A DNA stretch of 64,000 nt from Circinella umbellata (lineage: Eukaryota > Mucoromycota > Mucoromycetes > Mucorales > Lichtheimiaceae), in the NCBI GenBank assembly GCA_025093555.1, contig JAIWNF010000032.1, positions 62,001 through 126,000 of the forward strand. Direction: 5' to 3'. Position 1 is the first letter of the stretch; each line of letters begins with the position of its first letter. Shown here in pieces: positions 13,001 to 24,454 of the stretch. The translations under genes and the position numbers were made by a program. Below the pieces are notes generated by a model. That model was not told where the DNA came from. It was given only the letters and a program-made list of their open reading frames with translations, and did not search any database.

Positions 13001-14456
13001 CTGTATAAAATGTAATAAACAAAATACAAACCATGTATATATTTATACATATAAGTGTGTTTGAACAAGAGGCAGTAATAATAAAATAGCCTAGATGACC
13101 ATATACTTTATTTTTTAAAATACAGCGTTTATAAAACTCTCACAGTCTGTAATTGAGTTTTCTCAATACTGCTAAAAAGCAAAGCCATATTACAAACTGG
13201 TTAATGATCAGCAGCAAACTTAAACCTTACAGTTGATATCAATGGGAGTCTATGTGATTGAGAAAACACTTGCATTTCTTTTCTTTTTTTTCAATAACGC
13301 ATCAGATACAATGTATAATAGTGATCATAAAACAAACCCCACAATGGTTTACATATATCTCAAGCATAATTATTACAAATCCCTGTTTATCCTTGTACCA
13401 TACACTTTCAAAAGCGGGAAAAACAAGATATATATATTTATTTATCACAGGTACCACAGCCGTCCTACATTGTGAAATAATCTCGTGTCTTACGTAAGGG
13501 AAAACCCGATAAGAAACAATTGTCTGAATTTGTATATAGTAATGATATGGATCAATTACAATATTAGGTATCTAGTTAAAAAGTTGTATATTTGTTACTT
13601 AAAAAGATCCTCATTGAAGTAATTAGCAAAGGTGAAATTAATGAATATGTACATGTATATCTGTTCATCTATTGGTTTACATCTTCTATCTGGGTTTGTT
13701 TAATATGCGTTGTTTGCGTCGTTCTAATTCATCATCACAGCACCTTTCTCACAAAAATAGGACACGTTATTTTTTTTATTTTTTGCATAAAGGTGTCAAT
13801 TAAATGGGCAGCGAAAAGACCAGGTATAACAAGATAAGAATTATTAAATACTATCTTTAATATTACTAAATACCAGCCATTTAACTCCTTTTTTAATAGT
13901 AGGGTCTTTATCTATAATATTAAAAAGCTAAAATAGAGTAAAAAAAAGAAAAAAAAAACGGAGGCTTAATTATAAATTATCCTTAACAGCAAAAACAATC
14001 CCAGAAAAAGGTAAGGCAAATAGTTGATTAGTTAGCCACTAAACTTTAACTAGTAGCAAGTTACAAGAAGTAAAAAACAGCAAGACCTACCAAATAAGAA
14101 TATCACCATTCATCATTGGTATATCATTTTCTTCTAAAATAAAGCTTTTTTTAAGAGGTATTCCCCACTAAACTTCTTTTGATGATGATGCTGGTGTTAC
14201 TATATTTACTTTTTTTCACCCATTGTTCAGTTGTGGTTACACTCCGCACATTAAGTTCTAGACAAGTTGTCCATAACAATAATAAGGACACTTTTTTTTG
14301 TACTTCTTCTTTTTCTTCTTTTCTTTCTTCCTTCTTCTCTTTTTAATTATATACTTCCATTCCTTTTTTTTAAAATCATTTTATATACATTCATTCATTT
14401 AACTTTCTACTTTTAATTATAACATATCGATTCGTTTTATTCAATAACAAACAAGC
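10068..14456. other. 4.4 kb gene-poor stretch
   Basis: AT-rich DNA after the velvet gene. Only two items stand out: a short protein-like frame at 12697-12855 and an exon-like frame after a good acceptor at about 11758-11824. No family is recognised and no complete gene is visible. Confidence 0.5.
12697..12855 (+). other. Isolated small ORF, coding status uncertain
   Basis: An ATG-to-TGA frame of 52 codons, with 'IAVHFWGQDSQFMGATGF' in the middle, lies in a local GC-richer island inside a long AT-rich gap. The minus strand is open over much of the same piece, so strand choice is uncertain. It could be a small gene, an exon relic or a non-coding element. Confidence 0.15.
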
Positions 14457-14874
14457 ATGGCCAATTTCATTGAAAAATTGAAAAGCCAATTCGAAATATG
14501 GCGAATTGAAAAGTACACTAAGCGGCGTACCTTTTTACCTGAGTACGATTCGAGAGGTGTGTATATATTTATTTTTGAAATTAATAAATATATTATGCAT
14601 AAATAAACGATAATATGAATGACATGTAAGAAATAAGACTAATAAATTATTATAATTGGTTTATCTAGACAAAGATTATTACGATCGTTGTTATAAAGAT
14701 GGTGTTTATCATGCTACTGAAGTGCTACCTCAACCAAAAGCTACTGAAAAAATTCGACGCGCACCATCTGTTGCAACAAAAAGAGCGAGTACTATGCTTC
14801 GTCGTCAAAGTAAACGTCGACCGACTACTCCTCCCCGTTGTTCAGAAACATATAACGCCAATTATGAACGATAA
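14457..14874 (+). CDS. Orphan 101-residue hydrophilic protein
   Basis: Two exons (14457-14556 and 14669-14874) joined across a GT..AG intron give 101 residues. The N-terminal part is 'MANFIEKLKSQFEIWRIEKY', followed by a tyrosine-rich piece ('DKDYYDRCYKDGVYH') and a strongly basic C-terminal third rich in R, T and P ('KRASTMLRRQSKRRPTTPP'). There is no signal peptide and no membrane segment. The in-phase intron and a T/C-rich leader support a real gene. I do not recognise the family; the basic tail would suit nucleic-acid or membrane binding, but that is only a guess. Confidence 0.65.
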
Positions 14875-15322
14875 AGTTTATTTCTCTCAGCATTTCTTGT
14901 GCATTTAAAAAGAAAAAGTCTCCTCTTCAATGTTTATCACTTTTTGTCTTGTTTACTTGTGTATCCAAATAATTTTCTTTCAATGTAAATATTTTCTTTT
15001 TTCCACGTTTCTTATTAACTTTTCCAAAATAATAAATAAAAAAACCCAATTTTCAACTTCTTTGTTGGATGTCTGGTAATTATTATCCTCTTTTTCCTTT
15101 TTTTTTTTGTTAAATGTCCGCTCAGCCAATTAAGATCTTTCGGTATACAATTCAACCGTACCATACCGGGAAAGAAAGCGCTTTTTGTAAAAAAAGTCCC
15201 TGTTTTCGAGAAAAACACACACACACACACACACATACAAGCTCGGTATTTAAGATATTTTTTTCTTCCTCTATTTTTTCCAGCTTTTTCACCCCTTTCC
15301 CATATAGATTTTATATATACAA
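14875..15322. other. Spacer and promoter of MPC2
   Basis: Between the orphan gene and MPC2. It contains a CCAAT pentamer near 15126, the (AC)n run at 15215-15235 and a T/C-rich leader before the ATG. No gene seen. Confidence 0.5.
15215..15235. repeat. (AC)n microsatellite
   Basis: About ten uninterrupted AC units, roughly 90 bp upstream of the MPC2 start codon. Confidence 0.85.
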
Positions 15323-16000
15323 ATGGCGACCTCTGCAGCATCACAATCCGTACTCCAAAAATTCATTAACTCACCAGCAGGTCCCAAGACCATTCACTTC
15401 TGGGCTCCTGCTATGAAATGGGTACATTAAAAGACTTTTTATTATTTTCGTGTACATTTTTTTTATGGTACATTTAACGTTGAACTAAAAAAAATAAAAA
15501 ATGTATAATGTTATTTTTTTCACTCTTTTTTGATTATATATAAAAGGCTTTGGTCTTTGCAGGTATTAGTGATTTGAAACGTCCTGCCGAAAACTTGAGT
15601 TTGCCTCAAAACTTGTGTAAGTTTTTTTTTATCTAATTATTTTTGAGCGTGAGATATTTCTGATAGTAATAATAATATAATATTTATAATATACAGCTTT
15701 GGTCGCCACTGGTCTTATCTGGACTCGTTATTCCATGGTTATTATTCCCAAGAACTTCACTCTTGGTGCTGTTAACATTTTTGTTGCTGGTACTGGCCTT
15801 ATGCAAGTTGCTAGAATTATGAAGTAAGTATATATATATATGCATTCGACCTGGTGATATTGTGTGCCTTGGGGGAAAAGTAATCTGGATGTATAGAAAG
15901 AAAAATAAAGACTTACACATCATTACTTTTAATTTTTAGCTACCGTATGTCGGATGAATATAAACAAAAGCAACTTGAAGAAAAAGCTGTTAAGGCTTAA
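15323..16000 (+). CDS. MPC2: Mitochondrial pyruvate carrier subunit 2
   Basis: Four exons (15323-15421, 15547-15616, 15697-15823, 15940-16000) encode 118 residues, normal for MPC2. It pairs with MPC1 in the inner mitochondrial membrane to import pyruvate into the matrix. Family signatures are 'FWAPAMKWALVFAGISDLKR', 'PAENLSLPQNL' and 'ATGLIWTRYSMVIIPKN', followed by a hydrophobic segment 'GAVNIFVAGTGLMQVARI'. The 'FWAP.MKW' and 'IWTRYS..I.PKN' pattern marks the MPC2/3 branch, not MPC1. All introns are GT..AG and in phase. The C-terminus is a short charged tail. Confidence 0.95.
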
Positions 16001-16840
16001 AACGAGATATAAAAGTTAAAACAGAAAATTAGACACATTTGTTAGTAATAACTTATTTCTCCCTCTCCCTTCCTCTGTCTCTATTTTGTTTATCTCATAA
16101 CGACTTGTATATTTTCTTGATTTTGATTATATAAAAAAAATTAAAAGATCATTCCTTCTAATTTTAGAGCTGATATTGGTGAGTATTAGAATAAAACATA
16201 TGGTTGCTATGAAGGGTTGGTATAGTAACATTGATATATTTTAGCGAAAGGTAAAAACTGATAGTAATTATGAGAATAGATATATACTTGTGTAGCTATT
16301 CTAATAGAAAAAGAACAAAAATATAGGTTCCCTCCGACTAGGCGATATAACCCTCATATATTTCCCTATTTAGTTGCTTTTTATATTTCTTTTTTCTTGT
16401 TGCCTACCTGTATATGCGTAACCAACTGGCTTTAACAATCATTTATCAATCCATTTACTAGAAGACATCTTTTAATGATGTTTTCTATAATAAACTGATC
16501 TAAAACGTGAGCTTTACACTTTTTCTATTAAATAATGGTAATCTCTCAAGTGTTTATATTCAGCTTACTGGACCAAAGCTTATTATAATTTGGCATGAAT
16601 CTTTTTTAAAGTCGTTTTCTAATACAAAAAAGCAAGGCTCTCTCAATCAAAAAAAAAAAAAAAAATCACTGGGGAAAAATTCCGCTTGGAACTTTTTTAG
16701 GCTTTTTGTTATTAAGAATCGAAATTTGGTTCTTTACACCTTCTCCCTCCCCCTTTGTTACCAACAAAACTAGTAACCCAATATTACTTCATTTGTTATA
16801 CTCACAATCTCCTTTAGATCGGTATATATATAATAAAAAC
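16001..16840. other. Spacer between MPC2 and UBC9
   Basis: 3' flank of MPC2 and promoter of UBC9; AT-rich with an A17-type run near 16650. No gene seen. Confidence 0.5.
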
Positions 16841-17794
16841 ATGAGTTCAGGTATTGCACGTGGTCGATTAATGGAAGAACGTAAATCTTGGCGTAAAGAT
16901 CATCCTCATGTAAATAATAATTACATTCTTTAAAAAAAGACATTGTGGATTCAATTATGTAAAGCTAATAAGATTATTGTCTTTTTTTTAAAAAAAGGGG
17001 TTTTGGGCACGCCCTGGGAAACTTCCTGACAGCACACTTGATCTTATGCAATGGTCTTGTGGTATTCCTGGAAAAGAAAATGTAAGTTCATAACAACGCT
17101 TTTTTTTTGTTTAATGAAAACTTGTTCAACATTGGAACGCAAAAAAAAAAAGAAAATACCCTTAATTCCAATTGGTAATATATACGATATTATATTTATC
17201 AATATAGACTCCTTGGGAACACGGTGTATATAAGATTACAATGGTTTTCCCTGAAGGTAAAAATAATGTTATAAACATTTTTTATTAACTAACCAGCTAA
17301 CTAACTAACTAACATATTGGATCATTCAGAATACCCAAGCAAACCACCAAAGTGTATGGATATTTTTCTTATAACGTTTTTTTTTTAAGTGATCAAAGTT
17401 TCTTACTTTCTATTTTTTCTTCTTTTTTTTGTTGTGTCCACTATAGGTAAATTTACCCCTCCATTGTTTCATCCAAATGTTTATCCATCAGGAACAGTGT
17501 GTCTTTCTATTTTAAATGAAGATGAAGGATGGAAACCAGCAATTACATTGAAACAGGTATATATCGGATTAGAAAATGAACGGAATATTAGGAATAAGGG
17601 GTATATTTTGCAAAGTTAATTAATTAAAGGAAAAAAAACTCCAACTACTGTAGATTCTCTTGGGTATTCAAGACTTACTGAATGATCCTAACCCAGAAAG
17701 TCCAGCACAATCAGACGCATATATGTTATTCAGAAAGGATAAGGTGGAATATGAACGAAGGATTCGTGAACAAGCTGCAAAGAACCGACCATAA
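16841..17794 (+). CDS. ubc9: SUMO-conjugating enzyme E2 (Ubc9)
   Basis: Six exons (16841-16909, 16998-17081, 17208-17256, 17330-17353, 17447-17556, 17654-17794) give 158 residues, the normal Ubc9 length. It carries SUMO as a thioester and transfers it to lysines of target proteins, mainly in the nucleus. The catalytic cysteine is Cys94 in '[15 protein letters not shown]'. The N-terminal SUMO/E1-binding region '[17 protein letters not shown]' and the insertion '[14 protein letters not shown]' that marks Ubc9 among E2 enzymes are both present. Exon 4 is only 24 bp. The next gene is convergent, about 270 bp away. Confidence 0.97.
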
Positions 17795-18061
17795 TATGTT
17801 TATTATTTTCAATATTCATATTATTAAAAAAAAAAGAACCAAAAGCAAAAACAAAACAAATTCAAAAACATCCTAATAAAAAGAGAAAAAGAAAGGGGAA
17901 AACAAAACATTCAGATAACTTGGAAGTAATAACAATTAATAATAATTATAGTAAAATGTTAATAGTAGTAATATAAAGATCATGATAATATTATATTGTT
18001 TTTTGTTTTTTATCTTCAATTGTCAACAACAATAATAATCATAAACTACAACAAGAAGAGA

Positions 18062-20992
18062 TCATGATTTACAATCCCAACTAGCGACAACATATAGACC
18101 ACCAGCATGATGTAACAAACACACCAAAGTCCATTGTCCAACTTCACTTACAGTAATTGTACCATCATATGTATGATCATGAGGATAATACGTAAGTTTG
18201 TAAAGTCGACCATTTGGACTGCGAATGGCCAGTTTGTGATGTGTATGATTACTTTTAACTGAAAAGTTGTATCTTTGTAATGGATAAAGTTGATAACATT
18301 GTGGTTCTTGTATATACAATTCATACTGACATATATGAAGCTGAACAAAATCGAATGGTTTTTGTTGTAATTGTAATTGCTGTTGATGTGGTTCTTGTTG
18401 ACGTATGAGTCGAAAAGAAAAAGCTAATGGATAGTGTTTTGAATCAAGTTTTTCTTGTTGTTGTTGACCTGATGTTGTAGCTGGTATAACACGTGGACCA
18501 GCATATACTTTAAGCCAACCCATCCATTGATCCGGTGGCAGTTGTGCTTTTATTTTACATATCCGGTCATTGGTATGACTTGTACTATCATCATCACGAG
18601 TGAAACATTGAGCTAATCCACGGGTTTTAACAAGTTGTGTATGTGTTGAATCTAATTGTGTTCGTGTTTCAACTTCAGCATAACATGATATATCGTGATC
18701 CACTTGAAGTGTAATATGACAGATCTTATCAATTGTTAATGTGTTGCAATTAGCTGGATCATAGTTGATAATTTGGATATGATGACGGAAAAAGGGTAGA
18801 CAAACGTAAGGTAGAGCGAAAAAGGTGCTAATGCTGATAGGAGGTTCAAGGTATTGATCTACTGGATTGGTTGGGAAATGTGTATATATCATATCGGATG
18901 GTCGACACAGAAACCAATGTGGTTCGATATTATTGTTATTGGTTGAATAATAAGGTGACGCCAACCAGCAATCTACAAAACGATATTCTCCTCCCATTTT
19001 GACTAGATGAGTAAAAAGACAAAAAAGAAAAGCCTGATTAATTATATGTATGAAAAAAAAAACAATATAATATCTATATATAAGACTTTGAATTTAGTTG
19101 TAACAAACCTGAACACCAAACATGATTTTCATTTGGTAAACCATCAGCAGCCATTGTATCTTTATGACCTCTAAGATATCCATATATTACTTGAGCTTCG
19201 AGATTAATCGCATTTGCCATTTCACAAAATAAGTTGGCCATGCCAAGTGGTGATGAGCACATCCTTTTTGACAATACAGTTTCTGGCGTATTGTTTGTTG
19301 TTGCCATAATACTTGAATTAGATGTATGTGTCGTTGTTGCTGTTATAGAACTATTACTATCAATTTCATTTGGTTGATCTTGATGTTGTTGTTCGAAAAA
19401 AGCAGACTGGCGATAATTTTTGTCCATAGTAATATTTTGTACAATCCATACAAAAATAGCTCGTACTTTATGTAAATCATGTCGATAAGGCCTTACCAAG
19501 AATTTTGTTGCAAGTAATGTAGGTGTTAACATGGGACCTCTTTGTTTGACATTGGCGGTATATGTATCAATATGGGCAAATTCATTATCATGAAAATCAT
19601 CCAATGTTAATGCGTCAGCAACGGGCAATGCATTACTATTATCATTATCATTATAATTATTAATAAAAAAAACTTATTACAAAATAATTAAATATATTTG
19701 TTGTCGTTGACATTTCAAAATTAGTAAAACAAAAAAAAGTACCTAAGAATTTGGAACGGGTTTAATAATCTAGATTCATTATTTAACTTCGTGTCACTAA
19801 CATCATTACCAAATAAGGGAGGCGTTTTGGGTCGTTCGACACTCCATATTCGATAGGCTGCATGTTGATCTTTTGATACCCCTTCCATACGTAATTTTTG
19901 TGGTTGTAATAATCCTTTTAGTTTTCGAGAAAGGTTACGACGTATAGGTGCACCTACATCAGGACCGGGTCTTGGATTCCAAAAGGTTGGGTTCTGTACG
20001 CTTTCTGTTTCCTCGTCATTCTCCGGACTATAAGTATTCTCAAAACTAGCGTCGTCACAATCATCGTCATCACTTTCTTGTGGACGTGCAGAGTGTATTC
20101 GATTGAGTTTATGGGGTCTATATTGATGACGAGTAGATGACGCTTTTGAAACATTTGTAATTGTAGTTTTGGTAGCGCCAGCAGGAGGATTAGAAATGGT
20201 GACGGTTTCTGGTAATGGTAATGACTGTCGTTTATATTGCTTTGACGAATGCTGCTTCTGTTGCTGAAGAAGAGGTAAAGGATGTGCACCATAAGATGAA
20301 GAAGTTGAAGAAGCTGATGAAGGCGATGATAGCTCAAATAAACTACTCGATGTTGACGAAACGGATAATGGAGATCGTAATAAAATTTGTTGGTTTTGTA
20401 ATGATTTTAATGGATGGGAAGGTCGCATGATAGGTTCTTTTACTTCTTCTTCTTCATCATCGTCATCATCATCTTCATCTTTATGTAAAAGATAATTGCC
20501 GTTTCCTGCTGTTGTATTTAGCCGAATATCTTTTATAGCATGAGTTACTTGAGCTACAGGAGGTACAGGTTTTCGTTTAATTTTTCGTTGTCTTGGCTGT
20601 TGTAGTTGCTGCTGCAACTGCAGCTGTTGTTGTTGGTATTGGCGTTGTGCCGGTGAGGAAAGAGGTTTCTTTTTCAAAGGAAGAGGGCAAGGGGGTGGTA
20701 ATGAATTGTCCTGAATTGAAGACGATGGCATCGCATGAGGAGCAGACAATCGACGTGAATGTTGTTTTTGTTGAGACTTTTTTGGTTTTCTTTTGGTCCT
20801 ATTTGAAACTTGGTGACGACAAGTAGCATTAAAATCGGTGTTATTAATTTTATTATTAGCATGAGTAACGTCATAATAATAATTCATCATCATCATTGAA
20901 TTGTTTGTAGGTAAAGACTGGGAAGGAACAGGTTGTGGATATCGAGCTTGCATGGATGCTAACCAATACGGACTAGCCCATTGTTCATTCAT
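18062..20992 (-). CDS. Cyk3-like cytokinesis protein with transglutaminase-like domain
   Basis: Three exons (20992-19743, 19635-19109, 19002-18062) give 905 residues. Residues 1-410 are low-complexity (Q-rich, a D/E run, S-rich). The transglutaminase-like domain follows, about 430-620: 'HKVRAIFVWIVQNI', 'ETVLSKRMCSSPLGMANLF', 'VIYGYLRG', 'NENHVWCSVKMGGEYRFVDC'. Beyond it comes the fungal Cyk3/Kyphoscoliosis-peptidase-type tail ('LEPPISISTFFALPYVCLPFF'). The triad His (in NHVW) and Asp (in FVDC) are visible, but the usual Cys position before the 'G-aromatic-A' motif is not a cysteine, as reported for yeast Cyk3. Cyk3 normally also has an N-terminal SH3 domain; none is encoded here or in the 460 bp upstream. 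Likely a septation/cytokinesis factor; catalysis is doubtful. Confidence 0.75.
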
Positions 20993-21454
20993 TGGTAATA
21001 AAATTTATATATAAATATGTATATAAAGAAATAAAAAGAGATCACAAGAGAGAGAGAGCGAGGGAAAGAAAAAGAGGGGGGGAAAAGGCAAAAGAAAAAC
21101 TTTACTACCTGGCACTTTACTATAAAAAAAATAAAAAGAAATGTGGAGGAGGGTTTGAGAAGGGATGAGAGAAAAAGAATGGTAAATAAGTGGCGCATCT
21201 GTGTTTTGTTGATGTTTATGTATATAAATGTATTGTTGTTGTTTTTTGTTGTTTGTGGTGTGTGTATACAATATTATAATAAATTGAACAGAAAAAAAAA
21301 ATGACCAAATTTGATGATTTGTTTTTGTCACGAGAAAAAAAGAATAGTTTTGAAAAAAAAAAATATTTCTTGTTCAATTCAATCATTCATTCGTTTTTCG
21401 TTTTACGATTTTTTTTTACAAATATATATATAATTAATGTTTTCTTTGTTCTTT
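20993..21454. other. Spacer: promoter of the Cyk3-like gene and 3' flank of calcineurin A
   Basis: Purine-rich on the plus strand (T/C-rich in the direction of the downstream minus-strand gene). No SH3-encoding exon or other gene is visible. Confidence 0.5.
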
Positions 21455-23982
21455 TTAATCAGCATCACTCATGATAGCATCGGCCACTTCATTCAATTCC
21501 TTATCTTCTTCCTGTACTGCATCATGAATTCGTTTGTCCGTTTCTTCCTTAAGCATAGCTTCTTTGGCTTCACGTGTAGGAGGCAATCGTTCGTTTTCAC
21601 GATCAGATTGTTTAGCATCTTCGAATGTAGTAATAGCTGACTTGATACCTTCGATACCTAATGCTAATGTACCCAAAGGTAATTTGCCTGTGGGAGACAA
21701 AGTCTTTAATTCCATGACTCGTTCAGAGTTCTCACGCAATACAGAGAATACGCGTGACATTTTGCCAACAGCAAGAATCTTGTTACGAATGACTGTTCGA
21801 CGTTCTTCTTGTTCTTTTGATGAAGCTTCTTCAAGTGATAATCGATGTTCCTCGTCGGCCAATTCATCTTTACTGCAAATGTTTAAGATAGCGATCAACA
21901 TATCGGTAACTAATGAAAAAAAAAATACATATTAGTAACCATGACGATAAATTATGTTTCCCATAGCAGCTTAATTACTATCTTTTCTATGTCCCTTTTC
22001 CCCTTTTCAAACCTAAATTTTGTAGAAAAACTTTCTTGTGATATTACTTACTCTTTTCACCAACAAAAGGCAAACTCCATGTAAATACATCCATGAAATT
22101 AGGAAGCCAGTATGGATGGGGTGTACAATTGAATTGACGAATATTCATAACATTGTTTTCATATTTTAAAACGGCAGCCTTATTGTTGTAAAGATCTAAG
22201 TAATTGGGTGCAGAGAAAATGGTCATCACTGAAGGGAATGAAGTAGTTTTACTTTTACGATACATGCGATAGCCTGCATCTTGAGCTTCGTGTGCACGAA
22301 TGATCGACAATAAACCATTTCTTTCAAGGAACGCACATGCCGCATGATAACTATAAAAAAAATTCCGATTTTTTTTTTTGCATAAAAATAAATATAAACA
22401 AAACTATTTCCTACCATTTATTTATATTGTTCTTGTCAATAGCATAATAATATTTTACCTGAAAAAGTATGAACATCCTCTCACATTGTTATGAATAAAT
22501 AATTCATTTGTTTTTTCTTGACCAAATTCTTCCAAAGGATCAGCCCATAACAAATCACACATTAATCCATGTGTAGGTGGCTCACGGAATCGATCAACCT
22601 ATTTTTTTTTTGTTTTGAAGAAATTAAATAAACTATCGTTTCCCCTTTCTCTTTTTATTTGTAAATTTATTTGCATAAAATTTCCTAAAAAATCTCCTTA
22701 CACTTCTCAAATCATCCAAAGTTTGTAATTCGGGTGATAAACCACCATGGATACATAAGAATTGACGATTCATAACAGCAGCTAAAGGTAATGAACAAAA
22801 TGAATCCATACATGCTTCATAAACAGATTCGGTATACTTGTGTCGACCTGAATAATAGAGTGGAGATTAAAAAAAAACGTTGGTTTCATAATAAACAACA
22901 GGTACAACCCAAAATAATAAATATTTTTTTTTTCAGGAACCTCCAAAACAAAAACAAAAATAAAACTTACATTCGATCTTGAAAGTGAAATAATCTGTCA
23001 AGTGCCTGCACTCATGATTTCCTCGAAGTAAAAAGAAAGTATCAGGATACCACATTTTCAATGACCATAAGTATAATACACACTATTTAAAATTGAAATG
23101 TTTCGGACACAAATCCGGGATTCGTCGCCGTTTATAAAAAATGAAAGGAATAAGTTTAGTGTCATACAATAAAAATTGTAAGTTTAAACACACAGACATT
23201 TTATCATTCCGCAAAAATAAAAATAAAAAGGTTCTTTTCCTTATTTTAACTTTTTTTTTTATTACCTCGATCGAAAAGTAACCTCTATCCACATAATCAC
23301 CCAAGAATAAATATCTTGTTGTTGCAGGATCTCCACCCACTTCGAATAATTTCATTAAATCATAATATTGACCATGAATATCACCACATACTATATAAAT
23401 AAATCCATAATTAAATATTTTTGGAAGAGCAGAAATATAAAATAGAGAGAGTCTCGACCGCAATTTTTTCTCAAATGTGTATAAGAAAAGTATAAAGAAA
23501 AAAGAAAGAAAAAAAAAAGTACCTGTGATGGGAGCACCCACTTCTAATAAATTAGGTTCTGTCTTTAAGATCTCGGATCCTTTCTCAATAATATATAATG
23601 CTTGTTCTTCAGATAATCGTCCTTCTCGGTAAAAATGATCTTTTAAAAATGCAATATCTGGTAAACCTGGTCGTTCTTTACTCCAAAATTCTTCGTCTGT
23701 TGGAACAGATACAGCTGGTGCAGGAACATCTAGATAAAAAATAAAATAAAATAATAAATTAGACTTTTCATTTCCATTTAAAAAGAGATTATATGTTAAA
23801 AAAATAAGAAAAGAAAAGAAAATACCTTTAACAACTCGTTCTTTTGTGTTTACAATGTTACCATCTTCTGTTTTGTGTACAGTAAAGTCAATGGTAGGAA
23901 TCTCGGGTTTATTTTGTAAACGACGAATAGCAGGACTAACATCCACCTTGGTTACGAGTTGTTGTTGTTCATCAGTATCCAT
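21455..23982 (-). CDS. cnaA: Calcineurin catalytic subunit A (protein phosphatase 2B)
   Basis: Eight exons (23982-23826, 23729-23523, 23390-23266, 23082-22971, 22847-22702, 22598-22459, 22350-22052, 21909-21455) give 546 residues. It is a Ca2+/calmodulin-activated Ser/Thr phosphatase; with subunit B it dephosphorylates Crz1/NFAT-type targets and controls growth, stress tolerance and, in Mucorales, yeast-hypha switching. Metal-binding motifs are 'GDIHGQ' (about 124), 'GDYVDRG' and 'RGNHE'; '[14 protein letters not shown]' is typical of PP2B. The regulatory arm follows: B-subunit helix, calmodulin-binding '[20 protein letters not shown]', and the autoinhibitory region '[18 protein letters not shown]'. 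The start at 23982 (MDTDEQQQ) is preceded by stop-free but non-conserved sequence, so this ATG is preferred. Confidence 0.97.
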
Positions 23983-24454
23983 GATTATAAAGAAAAGAAG
24001 GATGAAAAAAAAGAAAGGTTTTTTTTTAATGTAACAAGCTGGAAACAAAAGAAGGTCCGTTCTTTTCCTTCGAGGTGAAAAAAAAAAAGTTAAAACTGGT
24101 TTCGGTTTGAGAAAGTTGAGTGAGAGAAAAAAAACCTTTGTTGAAAAAAGGAAAGCGGAGTGAACGAGAGCTTTTTTAGGATTTTTGCGCAAGGTTACAC
24201 GGAGCAAATGTAGCTTTTCGTTGTTATAAGCAAAGTAGATTGAAAAGCGAGCTAATAATGCCACGAGAATTCATTGACAGCACACACACACATTACTCTC
24301 TATTAAAAAAGTTATATAAAAACTGCATATTTTCTAACATGTGAAGAACTTAACACAACTTCTTTATCTTTTTCTTTCCTTCTTTTTTTTTCTCTCTCTC
24401 TCTATCGATCTCTTTCATATATTTTCTTTGGGTTAAATACTATTGGTTTTTCAT
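23983..24454. promoter_or_regulatory. Shared divergent promoter region of calcineurin A and the acyltransferase
   Basis: Only about 470 bp separate the two divergent starts. On the acyltransferase side a T/C tract with a (TC)n run (about 24357-24420) ends shortly before the ATG; on the calcineurin side an equally pyrimidine-rich stretch is seen on the minus strand. Short bidirectional regions of this kind suggest, but do not prove, shared control. Confidence 0.45.

Noticed and set aside
13592..13837. Hydrophobic 81-codon frame
   Set aside because: Non-ATG start; hydrophobicity is explained by T-rich DNA; no signature.
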